NCBI GenBank assembly: GCA_900169975.1
Contig: LT827123.1
Location: 186,001 to 250,000 of the forward strand
Source of the DNA: Pseudoflavonifractor sp. Marseille-P3106
Lineage (GTDB): Bacteria; Bacillota; Clostridia; Oscillospirales; Oscillospiraceae
Reading direction: 5' to 3'
Length of the DNA: 64,000 nucleotides
This document shows, one piece after another, positions 42,024-51,244 of the stretch. How positions within the stretch are numbered: the first letter of the stretch is position 1; every line of letters starts with the position of its first letter. The notes beneath the pieces were generated by a model. It was given only the letters and a program-made list of their open reading frames with translations, ran no database searches and was not told the origin of the DNA. Position numbers and translations under genes: made by a program.

Positions 42024-42260
42024 ATGGCACAGAAAAAACTGACCTTTGAGCAGGCCATGGCCCGACTGGAGGAGATCGTGGCCCGGTTGGAGCGGGGGGA
42101 TGCCCCGCTGGAGGAGGCCCTTGCCCTCTTTGAAGAGGGGACCTCTCTCATGAAACAGTGCTCCACCGCCCTGGACAAGGCGGAACAGAAGGTGGCGAAG
42201 CTGCTGCCCGGTCCGGACGGGGCTCCGGCGGAGCAGCCCATGGAGGTGATGGAGCCGTGA
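42024..42260 (+). CDS. xseB: exodeoxyribonuclease VII small subunit
   Basis: 78 residues, helical, with the signature TFEQAMARLEEIVARLERGDAPLEEALALFEEG and the later second helix. It multimerises on XseA. GGAGGAAACGCG precedes the ATG. The Pro/Ala/Glu tail (about 60-78) is longer than usual. The stop overlaps the ispA start by four bases. Confidence 0.95.
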   Translation: MAQKKLTFEQAMARLEEIVARLERGDAPLEEALALFEEGTSLMKQCSTALDKAEQKVAKLLPGPDGAPAEQPMEVMEP

Positions 42261-43135
42261 CTTACCGGGAGCAGTACGAGGCGGACAAGGCCATGGTGGA
42301 GGAGGCGCTCAAGGGAGCCTTCCGGGACCGTGCGCCCCGGGGAGACATCTATGACGCCATGAATTACAGCCTCCTGGCGGGGGGAAAACGGCTGCGGCCC
42401 ATCCTCACCCTGGAGACCTGCCGCCTGTGCGGCGGGGACCCCATGGCCGTGATGCCCTTTGCCTGCGCGGTGGAGATGATCCACACCTACTCTCTCATCC
42501 ATGACGATCTGCCCTGCATGGATGACGACGATCTGCGCCGGGGCAGACCCACCAACCACAAGGTCTACGGGGAGGCCACGGCGGTACTGGCCGGGGACGG
42601 CCTTTTGAACGCGGCCTTTGAGACGGCGCTGGCGGGACGGGCCGGGCTGGAACCGGAGCGGGTGCTGGAAGCTCTGGACGTTTTGGCCCGCGCCGCCGGC
42701 GCCGACGGAATGGTGGGCGGACAGACCCTGGATATGGCTGGGGAGGGGAGGGCCCTCAACCAGGCCGATGTGGAGGAGCTGCAGCGGCTCAAGACCGGCG
42801 CGCTGATCGCCGCCGCCGCCGAGATGGGCTGCATCCTGGCCGGAGGGGGCGCGGAAGAGCGCAAGGCGGTCCGACGCTATGCCTCCCGTCTGGGGCTGGC
42901 CTTCCAGATCCGGGACGACATGCTGGATGTGACCGGGGACGCCGCCCTGCTGGGCAAGCCCACCGGCTCGGACGCCCGGGGGGAGAAGACCACCTTTGTC
43001 ACCCTCAAGGGGCTGGACGGCTGCGCTGCGCTGGTGGAAAAGCTCACCGGAGAGGCTGCGGCGGCCCTGGAGGGCTTTGCACACCCGGAGTTCCTGATTT
43101 CTCTGGCCCGCTCTCTGGCCGGCCGGATGAATTAG
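42257..43135 (+). CDS. ispA: polyprenyl (farnesyl/geranylgeranyl) diphosphate synthase
   Basis: Condenses isopentenyl diphosphate with allylic diphosphates. 292 residues, with both aspartate-rich motifs: DDLPCMDDDD (first, long DDxxxxD type of farnesyl synthases) and DDMLD (second). Also SLLAGGKRLRP and the GRPTNHKVYGEATAVLAGDGLL segment. The GTG at 42257 overlaps xseB, and the Bacillus order xseB-ispA-dxs is kept apart from one insertion. Product chain length (C15 or C20) is not certain. Confidence 0.94.
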   Translation: MTYREQYEADKAMVEEALKGAFRDRAPRGDIYDAMNYSLLAGGKRLRPILTLETCRLCGGDPMAVMPFACAVEMIHTYSLIHDDLPCMDDDDLRRGRPTNHKVYGEATAVLAGDGLLNAAFETALAGRAGLEPERVLEALDVLARAAGADGMVGGQTLDMAGEGRALNQADVEELQRLKTGALIAAAAEMGCILAGGGAEERKAVRRYASRLGLAFQIRDDMLDVTGDAALLGKPTGSDARGEKTTFVTLKGLDGCAALVEKLTGEAAAALEGFAHPEFLISLARSLAGRMN

Positions 43136-43145
43136 GAGGCTGCCG

Positions 43146-43607
43146 ATGAATTTTGTGGATTTTCTCACGGGAAACCTCATCCTGAATTTGGCCATCCTGG
43201 CCTGGGCGATCGCCCAGATTCTCAAGTTTATCGTGGTCCTGATCAGCGAGGGACGTATGAACTGGAGATCCATGCTCTCCAGCGGGGGCATGCCCAGCTC
43301 TCACTCCTCCTTCGTCTGCGCCTGCGCATCGTCGGTGGCCTACCTGTACGGCTGGTCCTCCCCCCTCTTTGCCATTGCCGCCGTGGTGGCCGTGGTGGTG
43401 ATGTACGACGCCTCCAATGTCCGCCGGGCGGCAGGGGAGCAGGCCAAAATTTTGAACTATATCATGGAGCACTGGACGGAGATGAAACCCGCCATGTTCG
43501 GCCAGGAACTCAAGGAGCTGCTGGGACACACTCCCCTGCAGGTCCTCATGGGCGCTTTGCTGGGGATCGGAATCGGCTGGGGCGGGGCCTGGTTTTTTAC
43601 CCGCTGA
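43146..43607 (+). CDS. divergent PAP2 family membrane protein (YuiD-like)
   Basis: 153 residues with four hydrophobic helices. The key motif is SGGMPSSHSSFVCACASS, the phosphatase-type S-x3-H site, with MYDASNVRRAAGEQAKILN after it. The family is related to acid phosphatases acting on lipid or polyprenyl phosphates; a role on a polyprenyl or undecaprenyl phosphate would fit its position between ispA and dxs, but the reaction is not proven. ATG at 43146 with GGAGGC upstream. Confidence 0.88.
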   Translation: MNFVDFLTGNLILNLAILAWAIAQILKFIVVLISEGRMNWRSMLSSGGMPSSHSSFVCACASSVAYLYGWSSPLFAIAAVVAVVVMYDASNVRRAAGEQAKILNYIMEHWTEMKPAMFGQELKELLGHTPLQVLMGALLGIGIGWGGAWFFTR

Positions 43608-43640
43608 GCGGGGAACTGAAAAAAGGGGGCAGAGGCCCTG

Positions 43641-45512
43641 TTGAATCTTCCAAATCAATTACATCTGATGAGCGACGCAGAGGCCGAGCAGCTCTGCGTC
43701 CAGCTGCGGGAGCGACTGATCCAGGTGGTCTCCAAAACAGGGGGGCATCTGGCCTCCAACCTGGGGGCGGTGGAGCTCACTGTGGCGCTCCACCGGGTCT
43801 TTACACCAGAGCGGGACCGCATCGTTTTTGACGTGGGGCACCAATGCTACTGCCACAAGATGCTCACCGGCCGGGACGGAGCCATGGACACCCTGCGCAC
43901 CTTTGGGGGGCTGTCCGGCTTTCCCAAGCCGGGGGAGAGCATCTGCGACGCCTTTACCGTGGGGCACGCCTCCACCTCCGTGTCGGTGGCGGTGGGAATG
44001 GCCAGGGCGCGGACCATCCTGCACAAGGACTACCGGGTGGTTGCCCTGCTGGGGGACGGCGCGCTCTCCGGCGGCCTGGCCTATGAGGGCCTGTCCGACG
44101 CCGGGGACAGCGGAGAGCCCCTCATCGTGATTTTAAACGACAACGGGATGTCCATCACCCAGAGCGTGGGCGGCGTGGCGGAGCATTTGGCCCGCCAGCG
44201 TTTGAAGCCCCAGTACCTCAGTTTCAAAAAAGCTTACCGCCGGGTGATGAATTCATTTTCACTGGGCCGCCGCATCTACAAGGTGACCCACAAGATCAAG
44301 ACCGCCGTCAAGGAGACGCTGCTGCCGTGCAGCCTCTTTGAAGACATGGGTTTTACCTATCTTGGGCCGGTGGACGGGCACGATGTGCGGGGGCTGACCC
44401 GGCTGCTGCGCTATGCCCGGGATCTGGAGGGGCCTGTGCTCCTCCACGTGCGGACGGTGAAGGGAAAGGGCTATCCCCCCGCCGAGGCCGATCCGGGCCG
44501 GTTCCACGGGGTAGGGCAGTTTGATCCCGCCACCGGACAGTCTCTGGCCCTGCCCGGTCGGGATTTTTCCGGCGCCTTCGGCCGGGCCGTATGCGCCCTG
44601 GCCCGACGGGAACCCCGTCTGTGCGCCGTCACCGCCGCCATGCAGCCGGGGACCGGCCTGGATGAATTTGCCGGACAGTTCCCCGAGCGGTTTTTTGATG
44701 TGGGGATCGCCGAGGGCCACGCCGTCACGATGTGCGCGGGCATGGCCAAGCAGGGCCTGATCCCCGTGTTCGCCGTCTACTCCTCCTTTTTGCAGCGAGC
44801 CTATGATATGCTCCTCCACGATGTAGCCATTCAGGGCCTCCACGTGGTGTTCTGCGTGGACCGGGCCGGACTGGTGGGAGCGGACGGAGAGACCCACCAC
44901 GGGATTTTCGACGTGGGATTTCTGGACACGGTGCCCGGGATGAAGGTCCTCTGCCCGGCCAGCTACGCGGAGCTGGCCGACATGCTGGAATACGCCGTGA
45001 AGGAGTGCAGGGGCCCTGTGGCGATCCGCTATCCCCGGGGTGGGGAAGGAACGTATCAGACATCTTCCTGGCCGGCTCCCGCCACGGTTTTGCGGGAGGG
45101 CCGGGACCTGACCCTGGCGGGCTACGGCACCCAGGTCAATGCCCTGCTGGAGGCCGCGGAGCGCTTGGCGCGCCGAGGGGTTTCGGCGGAAGTCATCAAG
45201 TATAATATCATCACGCCCCTGGATCCCGGCCCGGCCCTGCGCTCGGCGGAGCGTACCGGGCGGCTGATCGTGGCGGAGGAGTGCGCACAGGCCAACTGTG
45301 TGGGGGAGCGGCTGGCTTCGGCCGCGGCCCGCTATGGATGCGCGGGTGCCATTCGGGATATTTTGCTCCGCAATCTGGACCGCCAGTTTATCCCGCAGGG
45401 AAAAGTCGACGAGTTGAGGCGTTTGGCCGGCCTGGATGCGGAGAGCCTGGCCAAGATCGCCTGGGAGGTTTGTACACATGGAGAAAAAGCGGCTGGACGT
45501 CCTGCTCTTTGA
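43641..45512 (+). CDS. dxs: 1-deoxy-D-xylulose-5-phosphate synthase
   Basis: Makes DXP from pyruvate and glyceraldehyde-3-phosphate with thiamine diphosphate, the first step of the MEP isoprenoid pathway. 623 residues. Visible are GGHLASNLGAVELTVALH, VFDVGHQCYCHKML, the thiamine motif LLGDGALSGGLAYEGLSDAG...LNDNGMSI, and a transketolase C-terminal domain with VRYPRGG-like AIRYPRGGEG. A loop around 180-225 is partly unlike E. coli but typical of clostridial enzymes. The start is TTG at 43641. It overlaps the next gene by 35 bases. Confidence 0.96.
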   Translation: MNLPNQLHLMSDAEAEQLCVQLRERLIQVVSKTGGHLASNLGAVELTVALHRVFTPERDRIVFDVGHQCYCHKMLTGRDGAMDTLRTFGGLSGFPKPGESICDAFTVGHASTSVSVAVGMARARTILHKDYRVVALLGDGALSGGLAYEGLSDAGDSGEPLIVILNDNGMSITQSVGGVAEHLARQRLKPQYLSFKKAYRRVMNSFSLGRRIYKVTHKIKTAVKETLLPCSLFEDMGFTYLGPVDGHDVRGLTRLLRYARDLEGPVLLHVRTVKGKGYPPAEADPGRFHGVGQFDPATGQSLALPGRDFSGAFGRAVCALARREPRLCAVTAAMQPGTGLDEFAGQFPERFFDVGIAEGHAVTMCAGMAKQGLIPVFAVYSSFLQRAYDMLLHDVAIQGLHVVFCVDRAGLVGADGETHHGIFDVGFLDTVPGMKVLCPASYAELADMLEYAVKECRGPVAIRYPRGGEGTYQTSSWPAPATVLREGRDLTLAGYGTQVNALLEAAERLARRGVSAEVIKYNIITPLDPGPALRSAERTGRLIVAEECAQANCVGERLASAAARYGCAGAIRDILLRNLDRQFIPQGKVDELRRLAGLDAESLAKIAWEVCTHGEKAAGRPAL

Positions 45513-46287
45513 GCGGGGCCTGGCGGAGAGCCGGCAAAAGGCACAGGCCGTCGTCATGAGCGGCCAGGTCTATGTGAATGGACAGAAGGTGGACAAGGCG
45601 GGGACGCCTACACCGGCGGACGCACCCATCGAAGTCCGGGGAGGCGGGCTGAAATACGTCAGCCGGGGCGGGTTGAAGCTGGAAAAGGCCATGGGGACCT
45701 GGCCCATCTCCCTCGCCGGCGCGGTATGCGCCGACATCGGGGCCTCCACCGGCGGGTTTACCGACTGCATGCTCCAAAACGGGGCGTCGAAAGTCTATGC
45801 CGTGGATGTGGGCTACGGGCAGTTTGCCTGGAAGCTGCGCAGCGATACCCGGGTGGTGTGCATGGAGCGCACCAACGCCCGCTACCTCACCCATGAGCAG
45901 ATTCCCGACGAGCTGGATTTTGCAAGTGTCGATGTGTCCTTTATTTCGCTGAATCTGATCCTCCCCCCCCTGCGGGGACTGATGAAGCGGTCCGGTCAGG
46001 CGGTGTGCCTCATCAAGCCTCAGTTTGAGGCGGGAAAGGACAAGGTGGGGAAGAAGGGGGTCGTCCGTGACAAGGCGGTCCATCAGGAGGTGCTGGAGCA
46101 TTTTCTGGAGCACGCCGCCTCCGCCGGTTTCGGCGTACGGGGATTGACCTGGTCCCCCATCCGGGGCCCGGAGGGCAATATCGAGTACCTGGGCTGGCTC
46201 TCCGCCGAAGGCGGGATGGCAGGATCGTGGGATCTGAAAGAGCTGGTGGAGGCGTCTCACGCCAAACTGGAGGAGGGAATGCCGTGA
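45478..46287 (+). CDS. tlyA: TlyA family rRNA (cytidine-2'-O)-methyltransferase
   Basis: 269 residues with an N-terminal S4 RNA-binding domain (EKKRLDVLLFERGLAESRQKAQAVVMSG) and an FtsJ/RrmJ-type Rossmann domain with SAM motif ADIGASTGGFTDCML. The catalytic Lys-Asp-Lys-Glu pattern of 2'-O-methyltransferases is present in KLEKAMG, DVSFISL and LIKPQFEAG. Mycobacterial TlyA methylates 16S C1409 and 23S C1920; the target here is assumed similar. ATG 45478 lies inside the end of dxs; its stop overlaps nadK. Confidence 0.92.
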   Translation: MEKKRLDVLLFERGLAESRQKAQAVVMSGQVYVNGQKVDKAGTPTPADAPIEVRGGGLKYVSRGGLKLEKAMGTWPISLAGAVCADIGASTGGFTDCMLQNGASKVYAVDVGYGQFAWKLRSDTRVVCMERTNARYLTHEQIPDELDFASVDVSFISLNLILPPLRGLMKRSGQAVCLIKPQFEAGKDKVGKKGVVRDKAVHQEVLEHFLEHAASAGFGVRGLTWSPIRGPEGNIEYLGWLSAEGGMAGSWDLKELVEASHAKLEEGMP

Positions 46288-47150
46288 AGATTGTGCTCAG
46301 CCCCAATCCCTATCGGGACAAGGGCCTGAAGGCGGCTCAGGCCGCTCAGCGGGTGCTGCGGGAGGCCGGAGCGGAGACCTGCATGAGCCTCCCCTTTTCC
46401 CTGGAGAAGGGGAGCGGCCTGGAGCTGCCCGCTCATCTGAAATTTGTCTCCATGGAAGAGGCCTTTCAGGGCGCCGATCTGCTGGTGTGCTTTGGCGGAG
46501 ACGGCACCATTCTTCACGCCGCCAAGGACGCCGACGCCCACCACATCCCCGTGCTGGGGGTGAACCTGGGCAGCGTTGGCTTCATGGCGGAACTGGAAGT
46601 GAGCGAACTGGGGGAGCTGTCCCGCCTGACGAAGGGGGAATATGCCCTGGAGGAGCGGATGATGCTGGATGTCTCCATCCGGCGGGAGGGGCGTACCATC
46701 TTCCGGGATCTGGCGCTCAACGACGCGGTTATCACCAAGGGCGCGGTGGCCCGGATCATCGATTTGGACGTGAAGTCCGACGGCGTGCTCATCAGCCGGT
46801 TTTCCGGGGACGGCGTGGTCATTGCCACGCCCACCGGTTCCACCGCTTATTCCATGTCCGCCGGCGGCCCCATCGTGGAGCCCACCGCGGAGAATATCAT
46901 CGTTACCCCCATCTGTCCCCATGCCCTCCACGCCCGGTCCTTTGTGCTGGATCGGAGCCGTCTGGTGGCGGTGCGGATGGGAAAGCTCTCCCGCAAGACC
47001 GCCTATCTGTCCGTGGACGGCGGCAAGGCCTTCCGGCTTGGAGGGAGCGATCAGGTGGAGCTGCGCCGCTCCAGATCCAAGGCCCGGCTGGCCAAGCTGA
47101 CCAATCGGAGCTTCTACACCATCGTCAATCAGAAACTGGGGAGGATGTGA
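46284..47150 (+). CDS. nadK: NAD kinase
   Basis: Phosphorylates NAD to NADP with ATP or polyphosphate. 288 residues with the catalytic GGDGTILH (about residue 73), GVNLGSVGFMAE, NDAVITKG, and TGSTAYSMSAGGPIV. The GTG at 46284 overlaps tlyA by four bases. An NAD kinase between tlyA and argR is the Clostridia and Bacillus relatives' arrangement (yqxC-nadF-ahrC region). Confidence 0.96.
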   Translation: MKIVLSPNPYRDKGLKAAQAAQRVLREAGAETCMSLPFSLEKGSGLELPAHLKFVSMEEAFQGADLLVCFGGDGTILHAAKDADAHHIPVLGVNLGSVGFMAELEVSELGELSRLTKGEYALEERMMLDVSIRREGRTIFRDLALNDAVITKGAVARIIDLDVKSDGVLISRFSGDGVVIATPTGSTAYSMSAGGPIVEPTAENIIVTPICPHALHARSFVLDRSRLVAVRMGKLSRKTAYLSVDGGKAFRLGGSDQVELRRSRSKARLAKLTNRSFYTIVNQKLGRM

Positions 47151-47153
47151 CCT

Positions 47154-47606
47154 ATGAAAAGCAAACGGCAGCAGGAGATTTTGGACATCGTGGCGCAGCG
47201 GGATATTGAGACCCAGGAGCAGCTTCTGGACGCGCTGAAGGAGCGGGGGGTCTCCACGACTCAGGCCACCATTTCCCGGGACATCAAGCAGCTCCATCTG
47301 GTCAAGGAGCTGACTGCCGGCGGCATCTATAAATACGCCGTTTCCCAGCGCAAGACCGCCCTCAACAACGTGGGCAGGCTCCAGACCATCTTCCGGCAGG
47401 GGGTCACCTCCTATGACATGGCCCAGAACATCGTGGTGCTCCGGACCATGCCGGGCCTTGCCTCGGCGGCGGCCGCCGCCATCGACGCCATGGAGATCCC
47501 GGAGCTGGTGGGTTCCCTGGCCGGGGACGATACGGTGATCCTCATCATGCGGACCAACGGCTCTGCGGAGGAATTCTGCGAGGAGATCCGGGAGATGCTG
47601 TCCTGA
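47154..47606 (+). CDS. argR: arginine repressor
   Basis: 150 residues: an N-terminal winged helix (KSKRQQEILDIVAQRDIETQEQLLDAL, with ISRDIKQLHLVK as recognition helix) and a C-terminal arginine-binding hexamerisation domain with the acidic GDDTVILIMRT signature. Regulates arginine biosynthesis and catabolism, with ARG-box operators elsewhere. It lies three bases after nadK and shortly before recN as in Bacillus (ahrC-recN). Confidence 0.95.
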   Translation: MKSKRQQEILDIVAQRDIETQEQLLDALKERGVSTTQATISRDIKQLHLVKELTAGGIYKYAVSQRKTALNNVGRLQTIFRQGVTSYDMAQNIVVLRTMPGLASAAAAAIDAMEIPELVGSLAGDDTVILIMRTNGSAEEFCEEIREMLS

Positions 47607-47667
47607 ACAGTTCAAAGCAGGAGCGGGTCCCGGCTGTTTTCGCGATCGATTGTCGGAGGTGGAGCGG

Positions 47668-49365
47668 ATGCTTTCAGTTCTTCATATCGAGAATATCGCC
47701 GTCATTGAGTCGGCGGACATCACGTTCGGCGGGGGCTTCAACGCCCTCACCGGCGAGACCGGCGCGGGCAAATCCATTGTGGTGGACGCCATGGGGGCGG
47801 TCACCGGGGAGCGGGCCAGCCGGGATCTCATCCGCACGGGAGCCAAGTCCGCCCTGGTCACAGGGGCCTTCTCAGGCGTGGGGGCGCTGCCGTGGTTTGC
47901 CGAAAACGGCCTGGAGCCGGATGAGGGCGGCGAGGTCCTGCTCCAGCGCCAGATCATGGCCGACGGCAAGAACCTCTGCCGGGTCAATGGCCTGCCGGTG
48001 ACGGTCACTCAGCTGCGGGCCCTGGGCCGCCAGCTTTTGAACATCCACGGCCAGCACGACGGCCAGCAGCTTTTGGATGAGGGCTGTCACCTGGGGTATC
48101 TGGACCGCTTCGGCGGGACCGGGGGCCTGCTGGAGAACTACCGGGAGGCCTATGGGGCGCTGCGGGCGCTGGAGCAGCGGATGGCCTCCCTCCGCATGGA
48201 CGAGGCCGAGAAGGCCCGGAAGGTGGACAGTCTCCAGTTTCAGATCGGAGAGCTGGAGCGGGCCGGGCTGGTGCCGGGGGAGGAGGAGGAACTGCTCTCC
48301 CGCCGGGAGCTGCTCCGCAGCGCCGCCGACCTGGCCCAGGCCGCCGAAGAGGCCCACTACGCCCTCTCCGGGGACGACGACAGCGTGGGGGCGGTGGCAC
48401 TGCTGATGGAGGCGGAGGAGGCCCTGGGCCGGGTGTCCGGGGTGAGCCCGGAGCTGGATGAGCTGTACCAGCGGCTTACCGAGTGCCGCTGCCTGGCTCA
48501 GGATGCCGCCGACTCCGCCCGGGGGGCCCGGGGGAGCTTCGACTTTGAGCCGGGGGAGCTGGATCAGCTGGAGGGAAGGCTGGACCGGCTCTACCGCCTG
48601 AAAAAGAAATACGGCTCCAGCGAGGAAGAGATGCTGGACTATCTGGACCGGTGCCGCCGGGAGCTGGACGAGATCCAGTTTGCCGACGACACGCTCCTGC
48701 GGCTGGAACAGGAGCGGGCGGAAGCTCTGACAGAGGCGAAGGCCCGGGCGGGAGCCCTCTCGGCGGAGCGGAAGCGGGCCGGGGAGGCTCTCCAGCGCCG
48801 GATCCAGACCGAACTGGCTCAGCTGGACATGCCCAAAGTCCGCTTCCAGGTGGCCTTCGCGCCGGTGGAGAGTGAAACCGGGCTGGATGACGCCGGAATG
48901 GACACGGTGCGCTTTCTCATGTCGGCCAACGTGGGGGAGGACCTGAAGCCCATCCAGAAGATCGCCTCGGGGGGTGAGCTGGCCCGGATCATGCTGGCGC
49001 TGAAAAACGTACTGGCGGAGAACGATGACGTGGGCACCCTGGTCTTTGACGAGGTGGACACCGGCGTCTCGGGCCGTGCGGCCCAGAAGGTGGCGGAGAA
49101 GCTGGCCCAGGTGGCCCGGCACAAACAGGTGCTCTGCGTGACCCACCTGCCCCAGCTGGCCGCCATGGCGGACGTCCACTTTTCGGTGGAGAAGGGGGAG
49201 AAGAACGGGCGCACCTTCACAGCGGTGGAGGTGCTGGACCGGGCCCGCCGCCAGGCCGAGCTGGCCCGCCTTACGGCTGGAGACCACGTCACCCGCGCCG
49301 CGCTGGACAGCGCGGGCGAGCTGCTGGACGGGGCCGCCGAATACCGGCGCAGTCTGGCGAATTGA
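47668..49365 (+). CDS. recN: DNA repair protein RecN
   Basis: An SMC-like ATPase acting early in double-strand break repair. 565 residues: Walker A TGETGAGKSIVVDAMGAV (about residue 29), a central coiled coil (about 150-380), ABC signature SGGELARIMLALK, Walker B TLVFDEVDTGVSGRAAQKV, and a late VTHLPQLAAMADVHF. The central region is rich in Glu and Arg. ATG 47668 has GGAGG seven bases ahead. Confidence 0.96.
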   Translation: MLSVLHIENIAVIESADITFGGGFNALTGETGAGKSIVVDAMGAVTGERASRDLIRTGAKSALVTGAFSGVGALPWFAENGLEPDEGGEVLLQRQIMADGKNLCRVNGLPVTVTQLRALGRQLLNIHGQHDGQQLLDEGCHLGYLDRFGGTGGLLENYREAYGALRALEQRMASLRMDEAEKARKVDSLQFQIGELERAGLVPGEEEELLSRRELLRSAADLAQAAEEAHYALSGDDDSVGAVALLMEAEEALGRVSGVSPELDELYQRLTECRCLAQDAADSARGARGSFDFEPGELDQLEGRLDRLYRLKKKYGSSEEEMLDYLDRCRRELDEIQFADDTLLRLEQERAEALTEAKARAGALSAERKRAGEALQRRIQTELAQLDMPKVRFQVAFAPVESETGLDDAGMDTVRFLMSANVGEDLKPIQKIASGGELARIMLALKNVLAENDDVGTLVFDEVDTGVSGRAAQKVAEKLAQVARHKQVLCVTHLPQLAAMADVHFSVEKGEKNGRTFTAVEVLDRARRQAELARLTAGDHVTRAALDSAGELLDGAAEYRRSLAN

Positions 49366-49414
49366 GAAAGGGCCCTTTGTTCCGCAGGCCCGGGGCGGAT
49401 GAAAGGGCCCTTTC
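49366..49414 (+). terminator. probable terminator after recN
   Basis: A long imperfect stem (49366-49385 with 49395-49414, two mismatches) includes AAAGGGCCCTTT on both sides and ends in TTTCC. The T tract is short, so efficiency is uncertain. Confidence 0.55.
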
Positions 49415-49451
49415 CTTCATATGCTGTTTGAGACAAAAGGAGGGGACGCGC

Positions 49452-50396
49452 ATGGATCGCTGGGACACACTGGAAAAACAACTGCATCAAAGCTGCCCCG
49501 CACTGGATCTGCGGCGGGAGGAGCCCCTGTTCCGCCACACCTCCTTTCGGGTGGGCGGCCCCGCCGCGCTGATGGCGCTGCCCGCCAGCCGGGAAGAGGC
49601 CGCGGCGGCGGTGCGGATCGCGGCGGAGCTGGGAGTGACCCCGGTCTACCTGGGCAACGGCTCCAATCTGTTGGTGTCCGACGAGGGGTATGACGGCTTC
49701 CTCATCAAGACCTTCGGGGGCCTGAACGACATTTCTGTTGATGGAGCCGCAATGACCGCCGATTCCGGGGTGCTCCTCTCCCGATTGGCCGCCGCCGCTT
49801 TGGAGGCTGGGCTGACCGGACTGGAGTTTGCCCACGGCATCCCCGGTACGCTGGGGGGCGCAGTCACCATGAACGCCGGCGCCTATGGCGGCGAGATGGT
49901 GCAGGTGCTCGCCTCGGTCACCTTTCTGGATGAGGCCGGGCGGGTGGAGACCCTTCCGGCCTCAGACTGCGGCCTGGGCTACCGCCGCAGCATGTTTTCC
50001 GACGGAAAACGGCTGATCCTTGGGGCGGAGCTTGCCCTGGCTCCGGGCGATCCCGCCGCGATTCGGGCGAGGATGGAGGAGCTGGGCGAGAAGCGCCGCT
50101 CCAGACAGCCCCTGGAACTGCCCAGCGCCGGGAGCACCTTCAAGCGTCCCGAGGGGCATTTTGCAGCCGCCCTCATCGAGCAGTGCGGCTGCAAGGGCCT
50201 GCGGGTGGGAGGCGCCCAGGTTTCGGAGAAGCACGCCGGGTTCGTGGTCAACACCGGCGGAGCCACCTGCCGGGATATTCTGGCTCTCATTGAACAGGTG
50301 CGCGCCCGGGTGCTGGAGCAGACCGGCGTGGCGCTGGAACTGGAAGTGAAAACACTGGGGATCGGGAAGGGGGGAGCAGGATGGAATTTATCGTGA
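49452..50396 (+). CDS. murB: UDP-N-acetylenolpyruvoylglucosamine reductase
   Basis: Reduces UDP-GlcNAc-enolpyruvate to UDP-MurNAc with NADPH and FAD in peptidoglycan synthesis. 314 residues with the FAD motifs LGNGSNLLVSD and FAHGIPGTLGGAVTMNAGAYGGEM, the catalytic Ser in SAGSTFKRPEG, and Glu in ELEVKTLG. Type II (no extra loop) like other Firmicutes. ATG 49452 follows AGGAGGGG. The last 16 bases overlap rapZ. It opens a murB-rapZ-yvcK-whiA cluster seen in many Firmicutes and Actinobacteria. Confidence 0.96.
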   Translation: MDRWDTLEKQLHQSCPALDLRREEPLFRHTSFRVGGPAALMALPASREEAAAAVRIAAELGVTPVYLGNGSNLLVSDEGYDGFLIKTFGGLNDISVDGAAMTADSGVLLSRLAAAALEAGLTGLEFAHGIPGTLGGAVTMNAGAYGGEMVQVLASVTFLDEAGRVETLPASDCGLGYRRSMFSDGKRLILGAELALAPGDPAAIRARMEELGEKRRSRQPLELPSAGSTFKRPEGHFAAALIEQCGCKGLRVGGAQVSEKHAGFVVNTGGATCRDILALIEQVRARVLEQTGVALELEVKTLGIGKGGAGWNLS

Positions 50397-51244
50397 TTTC
50401 CGGTCTCTCCGGCGCGGGCAAGAGCCAGGTGGCATCCTTCATGGAGGACATCGGCTACTTTGTGGTGGACAATATGCCGGCCCCTCTCATACCCAAATTT
50501 GCGGAGCTGTGCATGGCGGGGCAGGCCAAATACGACCGGGTGTCCATTGTCAGCGACATCCGGGGCGGACAGACCTTCGACGGCCTGTTCGCCGCCCTGT
50601 CCGATCTGGAGGAGATGGGCTGCGACTACAAGATTTTGTATGTGGAGGCCAGCCCCGAGACTATCATCAAGCGCTATAAGGAGACCCGCCGGCTCCACCC
50701 GCTGGCCCGGGACGGCCGCTCTCTGGACGAGGCGGTCCACCGGGAGCGCACCATCCTGGAGCCGGTGCGGGACCGGGCGGAGTACATCGTGGACACCACC
50801 GCCCTCTCCACCGCCAAGCTCCGGGGAGAGGTGCTGCGGCTCTTCGGCTCGGGGGGGCCCCAGCAGGCGATGAGCGTGAGCGTGATCTCCTTTGGCTTCA
50901 AGTACGGCATCCCCATCGAGGCCGATCTGGTGTTCGACGTGCGCTTTCTGCCCAATCCCTATTACATCGCCGAGCTGCGGCACCAGACCGGGCTGGACAA
51001 GCCGGTCTACGACTTCATCTTCGGCTATCAGCAGACCAAGGACTTTATGACCTATCTGGAGCGGCTGATCGCGTTCCTCCTGCCCCAGTATGTGGAGGAG
51101 GGGAAGGCCGCCCTGGTGATCGGGGTGGGCTGCACCGGCGGCCAGCACCGGTCGGTGGCCGTGACCCGGGCGCTGGCGGATTTCATTCGCCAGAAGGGCT
51201 ACGACGCCGCGGAGAACCACCGGGACATGACGAGGGCCCAGTGA
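50381..51244 (+). CDS. rapZ: RNase adapter RapZ/YvcJ, nucleotide-binding protein
   Basis: 287 residues with a P-loop ISGLSGAGKS at residue 6, Walker B-like VVDNMPAPLIPKF, and the C-terminal conserved GCTGGQHRSVAVTRAL (binding of a nucleotide or sugar phosphate). RapZ controls GlcN-6-P synthesis through a small RNA in E. coli; YvcJ in Bacillus affects competence and binds GTP. In a Firmicute the Bacillus role is the better guide. Overlaps murB and yvcK. Confidence 0.95.
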   Translation: MEFIVISGLSGAGKSQVASFMEDIGYFVVDNMPAPLIPKFAELCMAGQAKYDRVSIVSDIRGGQTFDGLFAALSDLEEMGCDYKILYVEASPETIIKRYKETRRLHPLARDGRSLDEAVHRERTILEPVRDRAEYIVDTTALSTAKLRGEVLRLFGSGGPQQAMSVSVISFGFKYGIPIEADLVFDVRFLPNPYYIAELRHQTGLDKPVYDFIFGYQQTKDFMTYLERLIAFLLPQYVEEGKAALVIGVGCTGGQHRSVAVTRALADFIRQKGYDAAENHRDMTRAQ